In this document: positions 7,906 through 16,041 of the stretch, piece by piece
Layout of the letters: the number at the start of each line of letters is the position of its first letter
Position numbering within the stretch: position 1 is the first letter of the stretch
Source of the DNA: JBGPTF01 sp041490445
GTDB taxonomy: Bacteria; Acidobacteriota; Terriglobia; Acidiferrales; UBA7541
Length of the DNA: 64,000 nt
Direction of reading: 5' to 3'
Assembly (NCBI GenBank): GCA_041490445.1
Contig: JBGPTF010000003.1
Coordinates: 1-64,000 of the forward strand
Notes under the pieces: generated by a model
What the model saw: only the letters and a program-made list of their open reading frames with translations
What the model was told of the DNA's origin: nothing
Databases searched by the model: none
Translations under genes and position numbers: made by a program

Positions 7906-10900
7906 TCAGCTCACAACCGCAGGCGTCGGGGACGCCGGCGGAATCTGCGCTTCCTTCCGAACATGGAAGTGCCAGCGCCACACTTCGTAGATGGCCGGAT
8001 AGATCAGCAACTCCATGATGAACGATGTGAAAATCCCGCCGACCATCGGCGCGGCAATCCGCTTCATCACATCGGCGCCCGCCCCGGTGGACCACAGTAT
8101 CGGAACAAGTCCCATGAACATCACCGCAACGGTCATGAACTTGGGTCGCAACCGCTTGACCGCGCCGTGAACAATCGCCTCGCGGAGATCTTCTTTCGAC
8201 CTCATCTTTCCCTTGTCCCGTGCGTCGTAGAAGGAGAGATCCAGGTAAAGGAGCATGAAGACACCCGTTTCTGCGTCCACGCCCATCAGCGCGATCAACC
8301 CGACCCAAACTGCGATGCTGGTGTTATAGCCGAGCAGATACAGCAGCCAGATGGCGCCGACTGCGGAAAACGGAACCGCCAGAAAAATGATCAGCGTCTT
8401 CGCGACGGAGCGCGTGTTTAAGTACAGGAGCAGAAGGATGATGAACAGCGTGATGGGAACGACCACGAGCAGCCGCTGCTCGACCCGCTGCATGTATTCG
8501 TACTGCCCGCTCCAAACCAGGGAATATCCCGGCGGCAGTTTTACCTTTTCGAGTACGGCTTTCTTGGCGTCCGCAACGTACCCTCCCACGTCCCGCCCCG
8601 CGACATCCACATACACGTACCCGCTCAATCTGCCGTTTTCGTCGCGAATCATGCCCGGCCCGGAGAGCAATTTGATATCGGCAATCTGGGCCATCGGAAT
8701 CTGGGCGCCGTTCATAGTTGGGACCAGAGTGCGGCTCAGGCGGTCTAGGCTGCTTCGATAATCACGGAGGTAGCGGACGTTGACTGGATACCGCTCGCGG
8801 CCTTCTACTGTCGTTGTAATGTTCTCCCCGCCTACAGCCGACATGATGACGTCCTCGGCCTGTCCCACAGTGAGCCCATATCGTGCCAATTCCTCGCGCT
8901 TCAAATCAAAGTCCAGGAAGTAGCCTCCCGCAGTTCGCTCGGCGAACACGCTGGTTGTCCCCGAAACGTCCTTGAGCACCATCTCCATGTGCTCTCCCAG
9001 TTCCTGAATTTTGTTCAGGTCTGGCCCGAGGATCTTGATGCCAACTGGTGTTCGCACTCCCGTCGTAAGCATGTCCACGCGCGCTTTAATCGGCATCGTC
9101 CACGCGTTCACAACACCTGGGAGCTGCATCGCCTCATTCAACCCGTCGGGACCATAGACCAGTTCTTGGGTCGATTTGTGGTCGGGCCACGCGCGACGCA
9201 GGATTCGCTGCAACCACTGCGGCGCCCAGCTCGAGTACCAGCGAGGCGCTTTGGGCCACTCGTCCTGAGGTTTCAGAACCACAACAGTTTCTGCCATGGA
9301 GAAAGGCGCAGGGTCTGTAGCAGTTTCTGCTCGCCCCGCCTTTCCAAAAACGCGCTCGACTTCGGGGAATGAGGCCAGGATCTGGTCTTGCAGTTGGAGA
9401 AGGTGCCCAGCTTCCGTGATGGATATACCTGGCAGGGTCGTGGGCATGTAGAGCACTACCCCTTCATCGAGAGGCGGCATGAACTCCGATCCCAGCCGGA
9501 AGAAGATCGGGACCGTAAGAGCCACGACCAGCACGGCGGAGAGTATCGTCGTCCACTGATGCCGGAGGATAAACCGCGCCACGGGTTCATAAACCCTCAT
9601 CAAAGGCCTGCTGATGGGGTGCTTTTCTTCGCTGTGGATTTTCCCCACAAAAACCGCGCTCAGCGCCTTCGACAACCACCGCGGCCGGAACGTCCATCGA
9701 TCGGCCCGAATGAACAACAGCAAGATCGCTGGCACAAGCGTGATCGCTAGGACGGCTGCAATCGCCATGGAATAGTTCTTTGTGAACGCAAGCGGCTTGA
9801 AGAGCCGGCCTTCCTGCGCTTCAAGCGTGAAAACCGGCAGGAAAGAGACCGAAATGACGAGCAAAGCGAAGAAGCTCGGCCCGCCGACTTCCTTGACCGC
9901 ACCGATCAACACATCTTGAAAATTTCCGGGCCGGCCCGCTGCCTCCCAATGTTCGAGTTTCTTGTGGGTCTGCTCGACCACGACAATGGCGGCGTCCACC
10001 ATCGCGCCGATGGCAATGGCAATCCCACCGAGCGACATGATGTTCGCGGTGAGGTTTGTTCCGTACATGGGAATAAACGAAATAATCACCGCGACCGGAA
10101 TCGTGATAATCGGAATCGCAGAGCTGGGAATGTGCCAGAGGAAGATGAGAATCACGATGCTGACGATGATCAGCTCTTCTTTCAGGGTTCCCTTGAGGGT
10201 CTCGATCGACCGCAGGATCAGCTCCGAGCGATCATATGTGGTCACGACCTTCACACCGGGCGGCAAAGCGGTTTGTATCTCCGCCAGCTTCGCCTTAACC
10301 CGCTCAATGACCTTCAAGGCATTCTCGCCGTAGCGCATGATGACGACGCCACCCACGACTTCCCCTTTTCCATCAAGCTCGGCGATGCCGCGCCGAATAT
10401 CAGGGCCGAGCGTGACCGTCCCCAGGTGCTTCACAAGAATCGGGGTCCCACCATCGGGATTGGTCCCGACGACGATGTTTTCAACATCCGCCTGTGACCG
10501 GATATAGCCGCGCCCCCGGACCATGTATTCGCGTCCAGTGAATTCCACCAAGCGCCCGCCCACGTCGTTGTTCCCTTGCTGGATCGCAGCAACGACCTTG
10601 TCAATCGGAATCTTGTAGGCAAGCAGAGCGTTGGGGTTGAGGTTTACCTGGTACTGGCGGACAAAGCCGCCAATCGGGGCGACCTCAGCAACGCCAGGGA
10701 CCGACTGCAGCTCATAGCGAAGATTCCAGTCCTGCAACGAACGCAGTTCGGCCAGGTTGTGCTGGCCAGTTTCATCCACAAGCGCGTACTCGTACACCCA
10801 GCCGACTGCCGTTTCGTCCCTCGCCAATTCCACTTGCACACCCGGAGGCAACCGGGGCGCGATGTTGCTCAGGTACTCCAGCGCGCGCGATCGGGCCCAA

Positions 10901-11208
10901 TAAAGATCAGTGCCGTCCTCGAAAATGATGTAAATGTAGGAGTAGCCGAAGTCGGAGAACCCGCGGATGTCCTTCACTTTCGGTGCGCCGAGCATGGCCC
11001 GGATGATGGGGTAGGTGACCTGGTCTTCCATGATGTCGGGGCTGCGGTCCCATTTCGAGTAGATGATCACCTGCGTGTCCGACAGGTCCGGTATCGCATC
11101 GAGCGTAATGTTCCGCATGGCATAGATCCCGGCGAACACTGCTACGCTGATGAACAGGAAGACGATGAAGCGATTTTTGGCGCAGAACTCGATGATGCGG
11201 TTGATCAT
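7906..11208 (-). CDS. cusA: Heavy-metal RND efflux pump, CusA family
   Basis: 1100 residues from MINRIIEFCAKN; the longer in-frame extension to 11526 is rejected because it overlaps the NosL-like gene. Twelve membrane segments and two large periplasmic loops are the RND layout. GAMVDAAIVVVE in TM4 and the N-terminal PDLSDTQVIIYSKWDRSPDIMEDQVTYPI match the CusA/CzcA (HME) branch, which exports Cu(I)/Ag(I) or divalent ions using the proton gradient. The start overlaps the upstream NosL-like gene by four bases (ATGA), showing coupling. An insertion of roughly 20-30 residues rich in W and R (around SSWAPQWLQ) lies in the second half of the periplasmic domain. Substrate is inferred from the CusB-like partner and copper-type neighbours. 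Confidence 0.95.
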   Translation of the reverse strand: MINRIIEFCAKNRFIVFLFISVAVFAGIYAMRNITLDAIPDLSDTQVIIYSKWDRSPDIMEDQVTYPIIRAMLGAPKVKDIRGFSDFGYSYIYIIFEDGTDLYWARSRALEYLSNIAPRLPPGVQVELARDETAVGWVYEYALVDETGQHNLAELRSLQDWNLRYELQSVPGVAEVAPIGGFVRQYQVNLNPNALLAYKIPIDKVVAAIQQGNNDVGGRLVEFTGREYMVRGRGYIRSQADVENIVVGTNPDGGTPILVKHLGTVTLGPDIRRGIAELDGKGEVVGGVVIMRYGENALKVIERVKAKLAEIQTALPPGVKVVTTYDRSELILRSIETLKGTLKEELIIVSIVILIFLWHIPSSAIPIITIPVAVIISFIPMYGTNLTANIMSLGGIAIAIGAMVDAAIVVVEQTHKKLEHWEAAGRPGNFQDVLIGAVKEVGGPSFFALLVISVSFLPVFTLEAQEGRLFKPLAFTKNYSMAIAAVLAITLVPAILLLFIRADRWTFRPRWLSKALSAVFVGKIHSEEKHPISRPLMRVYEPVARFILRHQWTTILSAVLVVALTVPIFFRLGSEFMPPLDEGVVLYMPTTLPGISITEAGHLLQLQDQILASFPEVERVFGKAGRAETATDPAPFSMAETVVVLKPQDEWPKAPRWYSSWAPQWLQRILRRAWPDHKSTQELVYGPDGLNEAMQLPGVVNAWTMPIKARVDMLTTGVRTPVGIKILGPDLNKIQELGEHMEMVLKDVSGTTSVFAERTAGGYFLDFDLKREELARYGLTVGQAEDVIMSAVGGENITTTVEGRERYPVNVRYLRDYRSSLDRLSRTLVPTMNGAQIPMAQIADIKLLSGPGMIRDENGRLSGYVYVDVAGRDVGGYVADAKKAVLEKVKLPPGYSLVWSGQYEYMQRVEQRLLVVVPITLFIILLLLYLNTRSVAKTLIIFLAVPFSAVGAIWLLYLLGYNTSIAVWVGLIALMGVDAETGVFMLLYLDLSFYDARDKGKMRSKEDLREAIVHGAVKRLRPKFMTVAVMFMGLVPILWSTGAGADVMKRIAAPMVGGIFTSFIMELLIYPAIYEVWRWHFHVRKEAQIPPASPTPAVVS

Positions 11209-11741
11209 GGCCGCGGTTCCTCTTCTTTCATCAGTTGGTCGAGCGTTCGGAGGACTCCGCCATGCTGCGAAATGAACGCTTCGGCCTCCTGTCGCCGCGC
11301 GAAGGCGAATGCGCTCGGCTCGCACCGGTCGAAAATGCGCTCGTAGGGTTGCCTCTCTTGGGTGACAAGCGGCTCGTGCCGCTCGCAGAGGACGATCGGA
11401 CTGGCCTCGACATAGAAGGCGTCCTCGGGGTGCAGCGCCTTCTCCGTGTTGAAGTCGGTCACTTCCACCAGGCGAACGGTCTGGCCCGTCTGCCGCCCCA
11501 GCGTCACCGCGCAGCGCACGCAGCACACCCTCTGCCGCTGGCCATTCGTTTCCATCACGGCGCTCGCTTGCCGGTGGATTTCTCTCCTGCAGAGGGGGCA
11601 GATTCCGGGCTGAGTTCGGTGCAATAGCGAGTAACCGCCCAAGGCCAGAACCGCAAGAAACAGGAAGCCGCCAATCCAGGAGGCGATCCGCCTTGCTTTC
11701 ATGTTCTTCTTTCCGCTTTCACCATCCGCTTCGAAACTCAT
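11205..11741 (-). CDS. NosL-like membrane-anchored copper-chaperone candidate
   Basis: 178 residues from the ATG at 11741, which has GGGAGG seven bases upstream; a GTG at 11765 next to the cusB stop is less likely. One membrane anchor follows the basic KKNMKARR segment. The exported part has CPLC, a VCCVRC cluster, CERH and DRC, and ends with FAFARRQEAEAFISQHGG, very like the NosL consensus in which a strand-helix segment places a residue near the Cu(I) site. NosL proteins deliver copper to nitrous oxide reductase; here, between cusB and cusA, a role in passing Cu(I) to the pump is inferred. The family call rests on the C-terminal motif and Cys pattern. Confidence 0.68.
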   Translation of the reverse strand: MSFEADGESGKKNMKARRIASWIGGFLFLAVLALGGYSLLHRTQPGICPLCRREIHRQASAVMETNGQRQRVCCVRCAVTLGRQTGQTVRLVEVTDFNTEKALHPEDAFYVEASPIVLCERHEPLVTQERQPYERIFDRCEPSAFAFARRQEAEAFISQHGGVLRTLDQLMKEEEPRP

Positions 11742-11765
11742 GATCTTGCCTCCCGCTGGGGACAC

Positions 11766-13151
11766 TCAGTGGCGGTGCGTTGGCGGGGGGTTAGCTTTCT
11801 CTCCCGCTTTCTTCTGTTCTGGCGCAGGTGTTTTCCCGCCGGATTTTTCCATTCCCGGCATCCCAGCCATGGCGCCCATGGCCGATTTCAACCGGCTTTC
11901 GGAGTCCACGAGAAAATTGCCGGAAACAACAATTCGCTCGCCGGCCCTGAGGCCGCTCAGCACGATTTCCTTGCCGTCTACGCGGCCGCCCAGTTCGACC
12001 CGGCGCGGCTCGAAATACCCCGCTTGTTGAGAGACAAACACGATCTGTTCATTGCCCGAATCTAGTACGGCTTCCTCAGGAACGTAGAGCTGTTTCCCGA
12101 AATTCACCTGCAGCACGATGTCCGCATACATGTCCGGCTTCAGTTCGAAACCGGGGTTCGGAAATTCGATTCGCACCTTCAGCGTGCGGGTCGCGTTGTC
12201 AAGCTGCGGGTAGATGTAGCTCACCTTGCCGGTATAGGTCCGCCCGGGAAAATAGGAGAGCTTCATGACTGCGGTTTCACCGAGCTGAATCATCGGGACT
12301 TCGTACTCGTACACATCCGCAAGAACCCATACCGTCGAAAGGTCCGCGATCGTATAGAGCTCGGTATCCGGCGTGACCCTCTGCTTATCAAAGGCGTTCC
12401 GCGTCAGGACGAAACCGCTGACCGGCGACTCCAGCGTCAGCGCTCGCATTGGGGTACCGCGAGTCTCCAGTTCCTGAATTTGCGCGTCGTTGATATCCCA
12501 CAGACGGAGCCGTTCGCGGGCCGCGTCGTATAATGAATTCGCATTGGACGCGACGTCAGGAATTTGGCTGTTCCCGAGATAATCCTTCGCTTTCCTTGCA
12601 ATGAGAAATTCCTGTTGCGTAGAGAGAAGATCGGGACTGTAAATGCTGATCAGTGGCTGATCTTTCTCCACGAGCTTCCCGGTGAAATCCACGAAGACCT
12701 TGTCGATCCAGCCCTCGACTTTCGTGTGAATGCGGGCAATCTTTGTCTCGTCATAGGTGACTCGACCGACCGTGCGAACGGTCTTCGTCAGCGGGCCGTA
12801 ACCCACCGTGCCGTATTGAACGCCGATCATTTGCAGCTTCCGGGGATCAATCTTGAGTGTGTTGGGGGACATCTCGGCGCTGCTGTTCTCGTCCGCATAG
12901 ATGGGGACAAGGTCCATCCCATCCGGAGCCTTGCCCGGCTTGTTGTACCGGCGCGTGGGATTCATCGCGTCCACCCAGTACAGGACGCGGCGCTCCTGTT
13001 TCTTCTCTGCCGTGCCATCTGTCTCTTCGTGGCCGGCGGTATCATTCCTCGCGAACGCGGCAGTAATCGGCCCGCGAAGAAAGAATAGGAGGACGCCGAC
13101 GACTGTTACCATCGCAATTCCAATTATCCAACGAACCCACTTTGCTCTCAT
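11766..13151 (-). CDS. cusB: RND periplasmic adaptor subunit, CusB type with heavy-metal-binding N-domain
   Basis: 461 residues. N-terminal anchor (residues 7-25), then a heavy-metal-binding domain of the CusB kind: YWVDAMNPTRRY followed by KPGKAPDGMDLVPIY. It keeps the Met positions seen in E. coli CusB rather than the Cys pairs of other versions. The rest has the hairpin, lipoyl and beta-barrel regions of membrane fusion proteins (EGWIDKVFVDFTG; YSPDLLSTQQEFLIA). The C-terminus is Pro/Lys-rich and ends HRH. It links CusA and the outer-membrane factor and passes metal to the pump. It is seven bases after cusC and 24 bases before the NosL-like start. Confidence 0.94.
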   Translation of the reverse strand: MRAKWVRWIIGIAMVTVVGVLLFFLRGPITAAFARNDTAGHEETDGTAEKKQERRVLYWVDAMNPTRRYNKPGKAPDGMDLVPIYADENSSAEMSPNTLKIDPRKLQMIGVQYGTVGYGPLTKTVRTVGRVTYDETKIARIHTKVEGWIDKVFVDFTGKLVEKDQPLISIYSPDLLSTQQEFLIARKAKDYLGNSQIPDVASNANSLYDAARERLRLWDINDAQIQELETRGTPMRALTLESPVSGFVLTRNAFDKQRVTPDTELYTIADLSTVWVLADVYEYEVPMIQLGETAVMKLSYFPGRTYTGKVSYIYPQLDNATRTLKVRIEFPNPGFELKPDMYADIVLQVNFGKQLYVPEEAVLDSGNEQIVFVSQQAGYFEPRRVELGGRVDGKEIVLSGLRAGERIVVSGNFLVDSESRLKSAMGAMAGMPGMEKSGGKTPAPEQKKAGEKANPPPTHRH

Positions 13152-13158
13152 GGCGTCC

Positions 13159-14478
13159 TCACCTCGTCAGGTCCAGCCCGGTGTTGACTTCCAAACGGGC
13201 CAATGCCTTTTCGTAGCTCGTCAATTGCTCGTAATAGCCGACTTGGTATTCGAGCACCGTCGTAAAGTCTGTAATCAGGCTCAGAAAATCCAGAGATCCC
13301 ACCTGGTAGGAGGCCAGCGCTGATTCCAGCGCCAGGCTCGATTGCGGAACAATCGCCTCCGAATAGAGCTTGGCCAAATCGTCGGCTGATTTGGCCGCCA
13401 GGTACAGTTCCTTGATCTCGAAGAAGAGCGTCGTCCTTCGGTCTTCTTTGCTTCTCTCCGCGCTCACAAGTCCTTCCGTGGCTTCCCGCACTCCCTCTCG
13501 CTGCCTGGTCTTGTAGAAGACCGGAATGTTCAAACTGACCGTCGCGCCGTACATCTCCGGCATGGCTGGCCGGTTCAGATACTGGAACCCGACCGCAAAG
13601 TCCGGTCGGTACTGTTTTTGGGCCAGATTCACGGCGTATTGGTTCTGTTCGATCATTCGCTGCCCCCGCTGCAGCCCCGGATCTTTTTCAAGCGCAATCT
13701 GATAGATCTGGTCGAGCGAGTAGCCCAAGTCGGGCTTCTGTGGAGCTTCAGGGCTTCCGATTGGATCTTCCGGAGAGCGAAGCAATAGCGTATTGAGGCG
13801 TGCTTGTGCGGTTCGCTTCTGCTGTTCGAGAATAGTAATCTGCTGGAGGAGCTTGGAAAGTTCAACCTGCGCGCGGAGCACATCCTGCTGAATGCCCTTT
13901 CCGACTTGGTAGCGAACTCGCGCAATCTTGATCAGTTTTTCGAGGAGGTCCTTGTTCTTGTAAGTAATCTCAATTGCTTTCGTGGCGAAGCCATAGTCGT
14001 AATACGCCACCTTGACCTCCGCCAGGACGCTGCGGCGCGTTGCTTCGTAGTCCCACCACGCCGCTTCCGCCTCGCGGTCTGCGATCTGGCCGCGCAGTTT
14101 CAGCTTTCCGGGGTAAGGGATTTCCTGGGTGGCGCCGATGCTTCGGAAGCTTGAAGGATCGCCCTGCTGCGTCACGAAGGGCTTAATGCTCCCCATCCAC
14201 CCGACTGAGGCAACAGGGTCAGGAAGCGTTCTTGCCTGTGGCACACGCGCCCGAAGCGACAGGACTTTGTGCGAAGCCGATTGAATTGCCGGATTCTTTG
14301 CCTCAGCCTCCATGAGCAAATCGTTGAGCGAGGCCCGTGGCTCAGCCGGCGCAACCTGCTGCCCGGAGGAATTTCCCGGACCCGCTTGTTGTCCACTGGT
14401 GCCCTGGGCAAATGCCGCCGAAGCTGCCAGCAAGAGGATCGCGAATGATCCAACTGTGAGTTTTCGACTTCCGTACAT
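13159..14478 (-). CDS. cusC: TolC-family outer-membrane efflux factor (CusC-like)
   Basis: 439 residues. Signal peptide at residues 1-24 (FAILLLAASAAFAQ). The mature protein has two long repeated helical-coil sections with the TolC/OEP pattern: AKNPAIQSASHKV early and ALEKDPGLQRGQRMIEQ in the middle, ending in ALARLEVNTGLDL. It forms the trimeric outer-membrane channel for the CusBA pump. No lipobox Cys is apparent. It is the first pump gene of the operon and follows the small Cys-rich protein gene by 85 bases. Confidence 0.93.
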   Translation of the reverse strand: MYGSRKLTVGSFAILLLAASAAFAQGTSGQQAGPGNSSGQQVAPAEPRASLNDLLMEAEAKNPAIQSASHKVLSLRARVPQARTLPDPVASVGWMGSIKPFVTQQGDPSSFRSIGATQEIPYPGKLKLRGQIADREAEAAWWDYEATRRSVLAEVKVAYYDYGFATKAIEITYKNKDLLEKLIKIARVRYQVGKGIQQDVLRAQVELSKLLQQITILEQQKRTAQARLNTLLLRSPEDPIGSPEAPQKPDLGYSLDQIYQIALEKDPGLQRGQRMIEQNQYAVNLAQKQYRPDFAVGFQYLNRPAMPEMYGATVSLNIPVFYKTRQREGVREATEGLVSAERSKEDRRTTLFFEIKELYLAAKSADDLAKLYSEAIVPQSSLALESALASYQVGSLDFLSLITDFTTVLEYQVGYYEQLTSYEKALARLEVNTGLDLTR

Positions 14479-14563
14479 TTATGCTCCCTCCCTCGCAAAA
14501 TTGGCCGAAATAGAATTCGTTGCGGATGGTGAAAGATACCGCAAGAGTAGCAATGCAGGAAAG

Positions 14564-14962
14564 CTAGTTCAGGAAGACGCAGTAGAGGGACTGCAGTGAG
14601 GCTGCGCGAGGCTCGGCGTCTGAGATAGGAACTGGCTGCCAAGTTCTCTCAATTGAGACAGTGGAACCTGTTGAATCTGGGAGTGTGGCCAAATATCCAA
14701 TGCATTGGACTTGAGGTGACTTATCCCAAAAGGTCTGTTGAGCAGGCTCAGGAGAAGCAAGCTCGCAACAGGAATTCTCTTGCGGCGCTTTAGGCGCGGG
14801 TGCGCCCGGACATTTCTGGTTCTTCTCGGAGCACGACCGGCTATCAGGGCACGTCGCATGGGGCAAGCCAAAGTGGTTGCAGATGAGGTTTGCAGAGGCC
14901 GTTTGGGCGAACAAAACAGCCACGAGAAACAAAGCCCCGAATTGGATCCTGCGCCTCAGCAT
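14564..14962 (-). CDS. Small secreted Cys-rich protein heading the cus operon
   Basis: 132 residues from the ATG at 14962; a TTG at 14980 could add six. Signal peptide at about residues 1-25 (LFLVAVLFAQTASA). The mature part is rich in Cys: CNHFG, CPDSRSC, KC, SCC, QC, and a C-terminal SLYCVFLN. No known domain is recognised. The protein at 32235-32636, which also precedes a cusC gene, shares the design: short signal peptide, central CC, and a C-terminal QSLxCxFL-type tail. Binding of thiophilic metal in the periplasm before export is inferred. No clear ribosome site is visible, so the start is uncertain. Confidence 0.6.
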   Translation of the reverse strand: MLRRRIQFGALFLVAVLFAQTASANLICNHFGLPHATCPDSRSCSEKNQKCPGAPAPKAPQENSCCELASPEPAQQTFWDKSPQVQCIGYLATLPDSTGSTVSIERTWQPVPISDAEPRAASLQSLYCVFLN

Positions 14963-15412
14963 GGTAGTCGCGTCACGCAATTATGAAGCACTTAGCGAGC
15001 CAAACTGGGTCTCCGTCGATGAAAGTTATCCAGTCTCCTGTATTTCCAATAAGATAGCACCAACCTACTGGGGCAAGACAGAATCTGGACGCCAACAACC
15101 GGCGCGGCATCTCGCTCCCCTTTGAGGCATTAGGCGCACCGTTCATTTCGCGCATAGCACCCATACGTTTTGACGGCGATCCGCAGTGACTTCCGTCGCG
15201 GCAAGACGTGACGCTAGCCACACTGTTTTCTCGGTGGGAACCCTGCTTTTTTCTTTCCTGAAATGCCGGGCAAGAAGAGGAGACACTTCCCAGGAAGTAC
15301 TGCCGAAACAATCAAGCCACCCGATTGCTCCGAAACGCATCTCTACTTGCTGAACTCTCGGGTAAGAAGTGGCAAGCCTCACTGTGGAGGAGTGTATAAT
15401 CCGACTGCGTAA
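14963..15412. other. Divergent regulatory region between two copper-type operons
   Basis: About 450 bases without a credible gene, separating the minus-strand cus operon from the plus-strand oxidase operon. A TATAAT at 15395-15400 is the only strong promoter element seen. I could not identify a convincing MerR/CueR dyad or a CsoR/CopY box. The sequence is locally less GC-rich than the genes beside it, as expected for a control region. Confidence 0.5.
15395..15400 (+). promoter_or_regulatory. -10 element (TATAAT) of the oxidase operon
   Basis: A consensus TATAAT ends 12 bases before the ATG at 15413. With a normal start point the transcript would have a leader of only about six bases, so the first gene could be translated almost leaderless. 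No good -35 hexamer is found at 16-18 bases upstream, which would fit an activator-dependent promoter. Both points are inference. Confidence 0.5.
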
Positions 15413-15832
15413 ATGATGGGGCCGGGGACAACACGTGCACGCTTGGTCGTGGCCGTTTTCACCCTTGCCATGATCTATGCGTCGTTTTGCTCTACCGCCT
15501 GCGCGATTGGCGCCTGCCCGAACCTTGCGCGACACTCCGAAAGCCGTGACTGCGACCACTCATCCTCCGGTCATTCACAAAACTCCCATCATCATGGTCC
15601 TGAGAATTCAAAGTGCGCTGAGCATGGACATCCCGGCACCTTCGCTTTGATGGGTGCTGGAATAGCTCAATTTCAGTTCACCAGCGCCGATCGCGTGAAC
15701 GCCGCCGCGCCGCTCATCCTCTCGTTCGGAACACCTGCTTTCGCACTGAGCGGGTCGTGGATTTCTGATCTCGCACCTCCGCCTAATTTGAACACGCCGG
15801 TTTACCAACAGAGTTCTGTCCTGCGGATCTAG
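15413..15832 (+). CDS. Small secreted His/Cys-rich protein
   Basis: 139 residues. Signal peptide at residues 1-31 (ARLVVAVFTLAMIYASFCSTACA). The mature protein begins with Cys (GACPN) and carries a His/Ser-rich stretch with CDHSSSGHS, SHHHG, CAEHGH, a typical soft metal-binding composition. The C-terminus PPPNLNTPVYQQSSVLRI ends in a short hydrophobic tail like the other small proteins near the cus genes. No family recognised. It is the first gene downstream of the TATAAT at 15395 and lies 209 bases before the multicopper oxidase; the spacer contains a six-base-pair hairpin (CGCGAA/TTCGCG). A periplasmic metal-binding role is inferred. Confidence 0.62.
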   Translation: MMGPGTTRARLVVAVFTLAMIYASFCSTACAIGACPNLARHSESRDCDHSSSGHSQNSHHHGPENSKCAEHGHPGTFALMGAGIAQFQFTSADRVNAAAPLILSFGTPAFALSGSWISDLAPPPNLNTPVYQQSSVLRI

Positions 15833-16041
15833 CCCTCCGTCTTGAGGTCCTTCGCGAAAATGATTCGCGCCGGGCGTGCCACGCTGGATAACTGCTTGCG
15901 CCTCTTCCCGGCCTTTGCGAAGACCCTCCCGTAAGCACTTTGCCGTCGAGCAGCGGAGCAATGTTTTGACGGCATCGCGTGCGCGCGATTCGCGCCGAAA
16001 TAAAACACAACCTATCAACTCGCGCAGTTTCAGGAGGACGT

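Noticed and set aside
7901..8308. Upstream extension of the unknown gene at 7388-7900
   Set aside because: It would run through the end of cusA, whose frame is well supported; the ATG at 7900 just after the cusA stop is the natural start.
11209..11526. N-terminal extension of cusA
   Set aside because: It overlaps the NosL-like gene and lacks RND character; MINRIIEFC is the typical CusA start.
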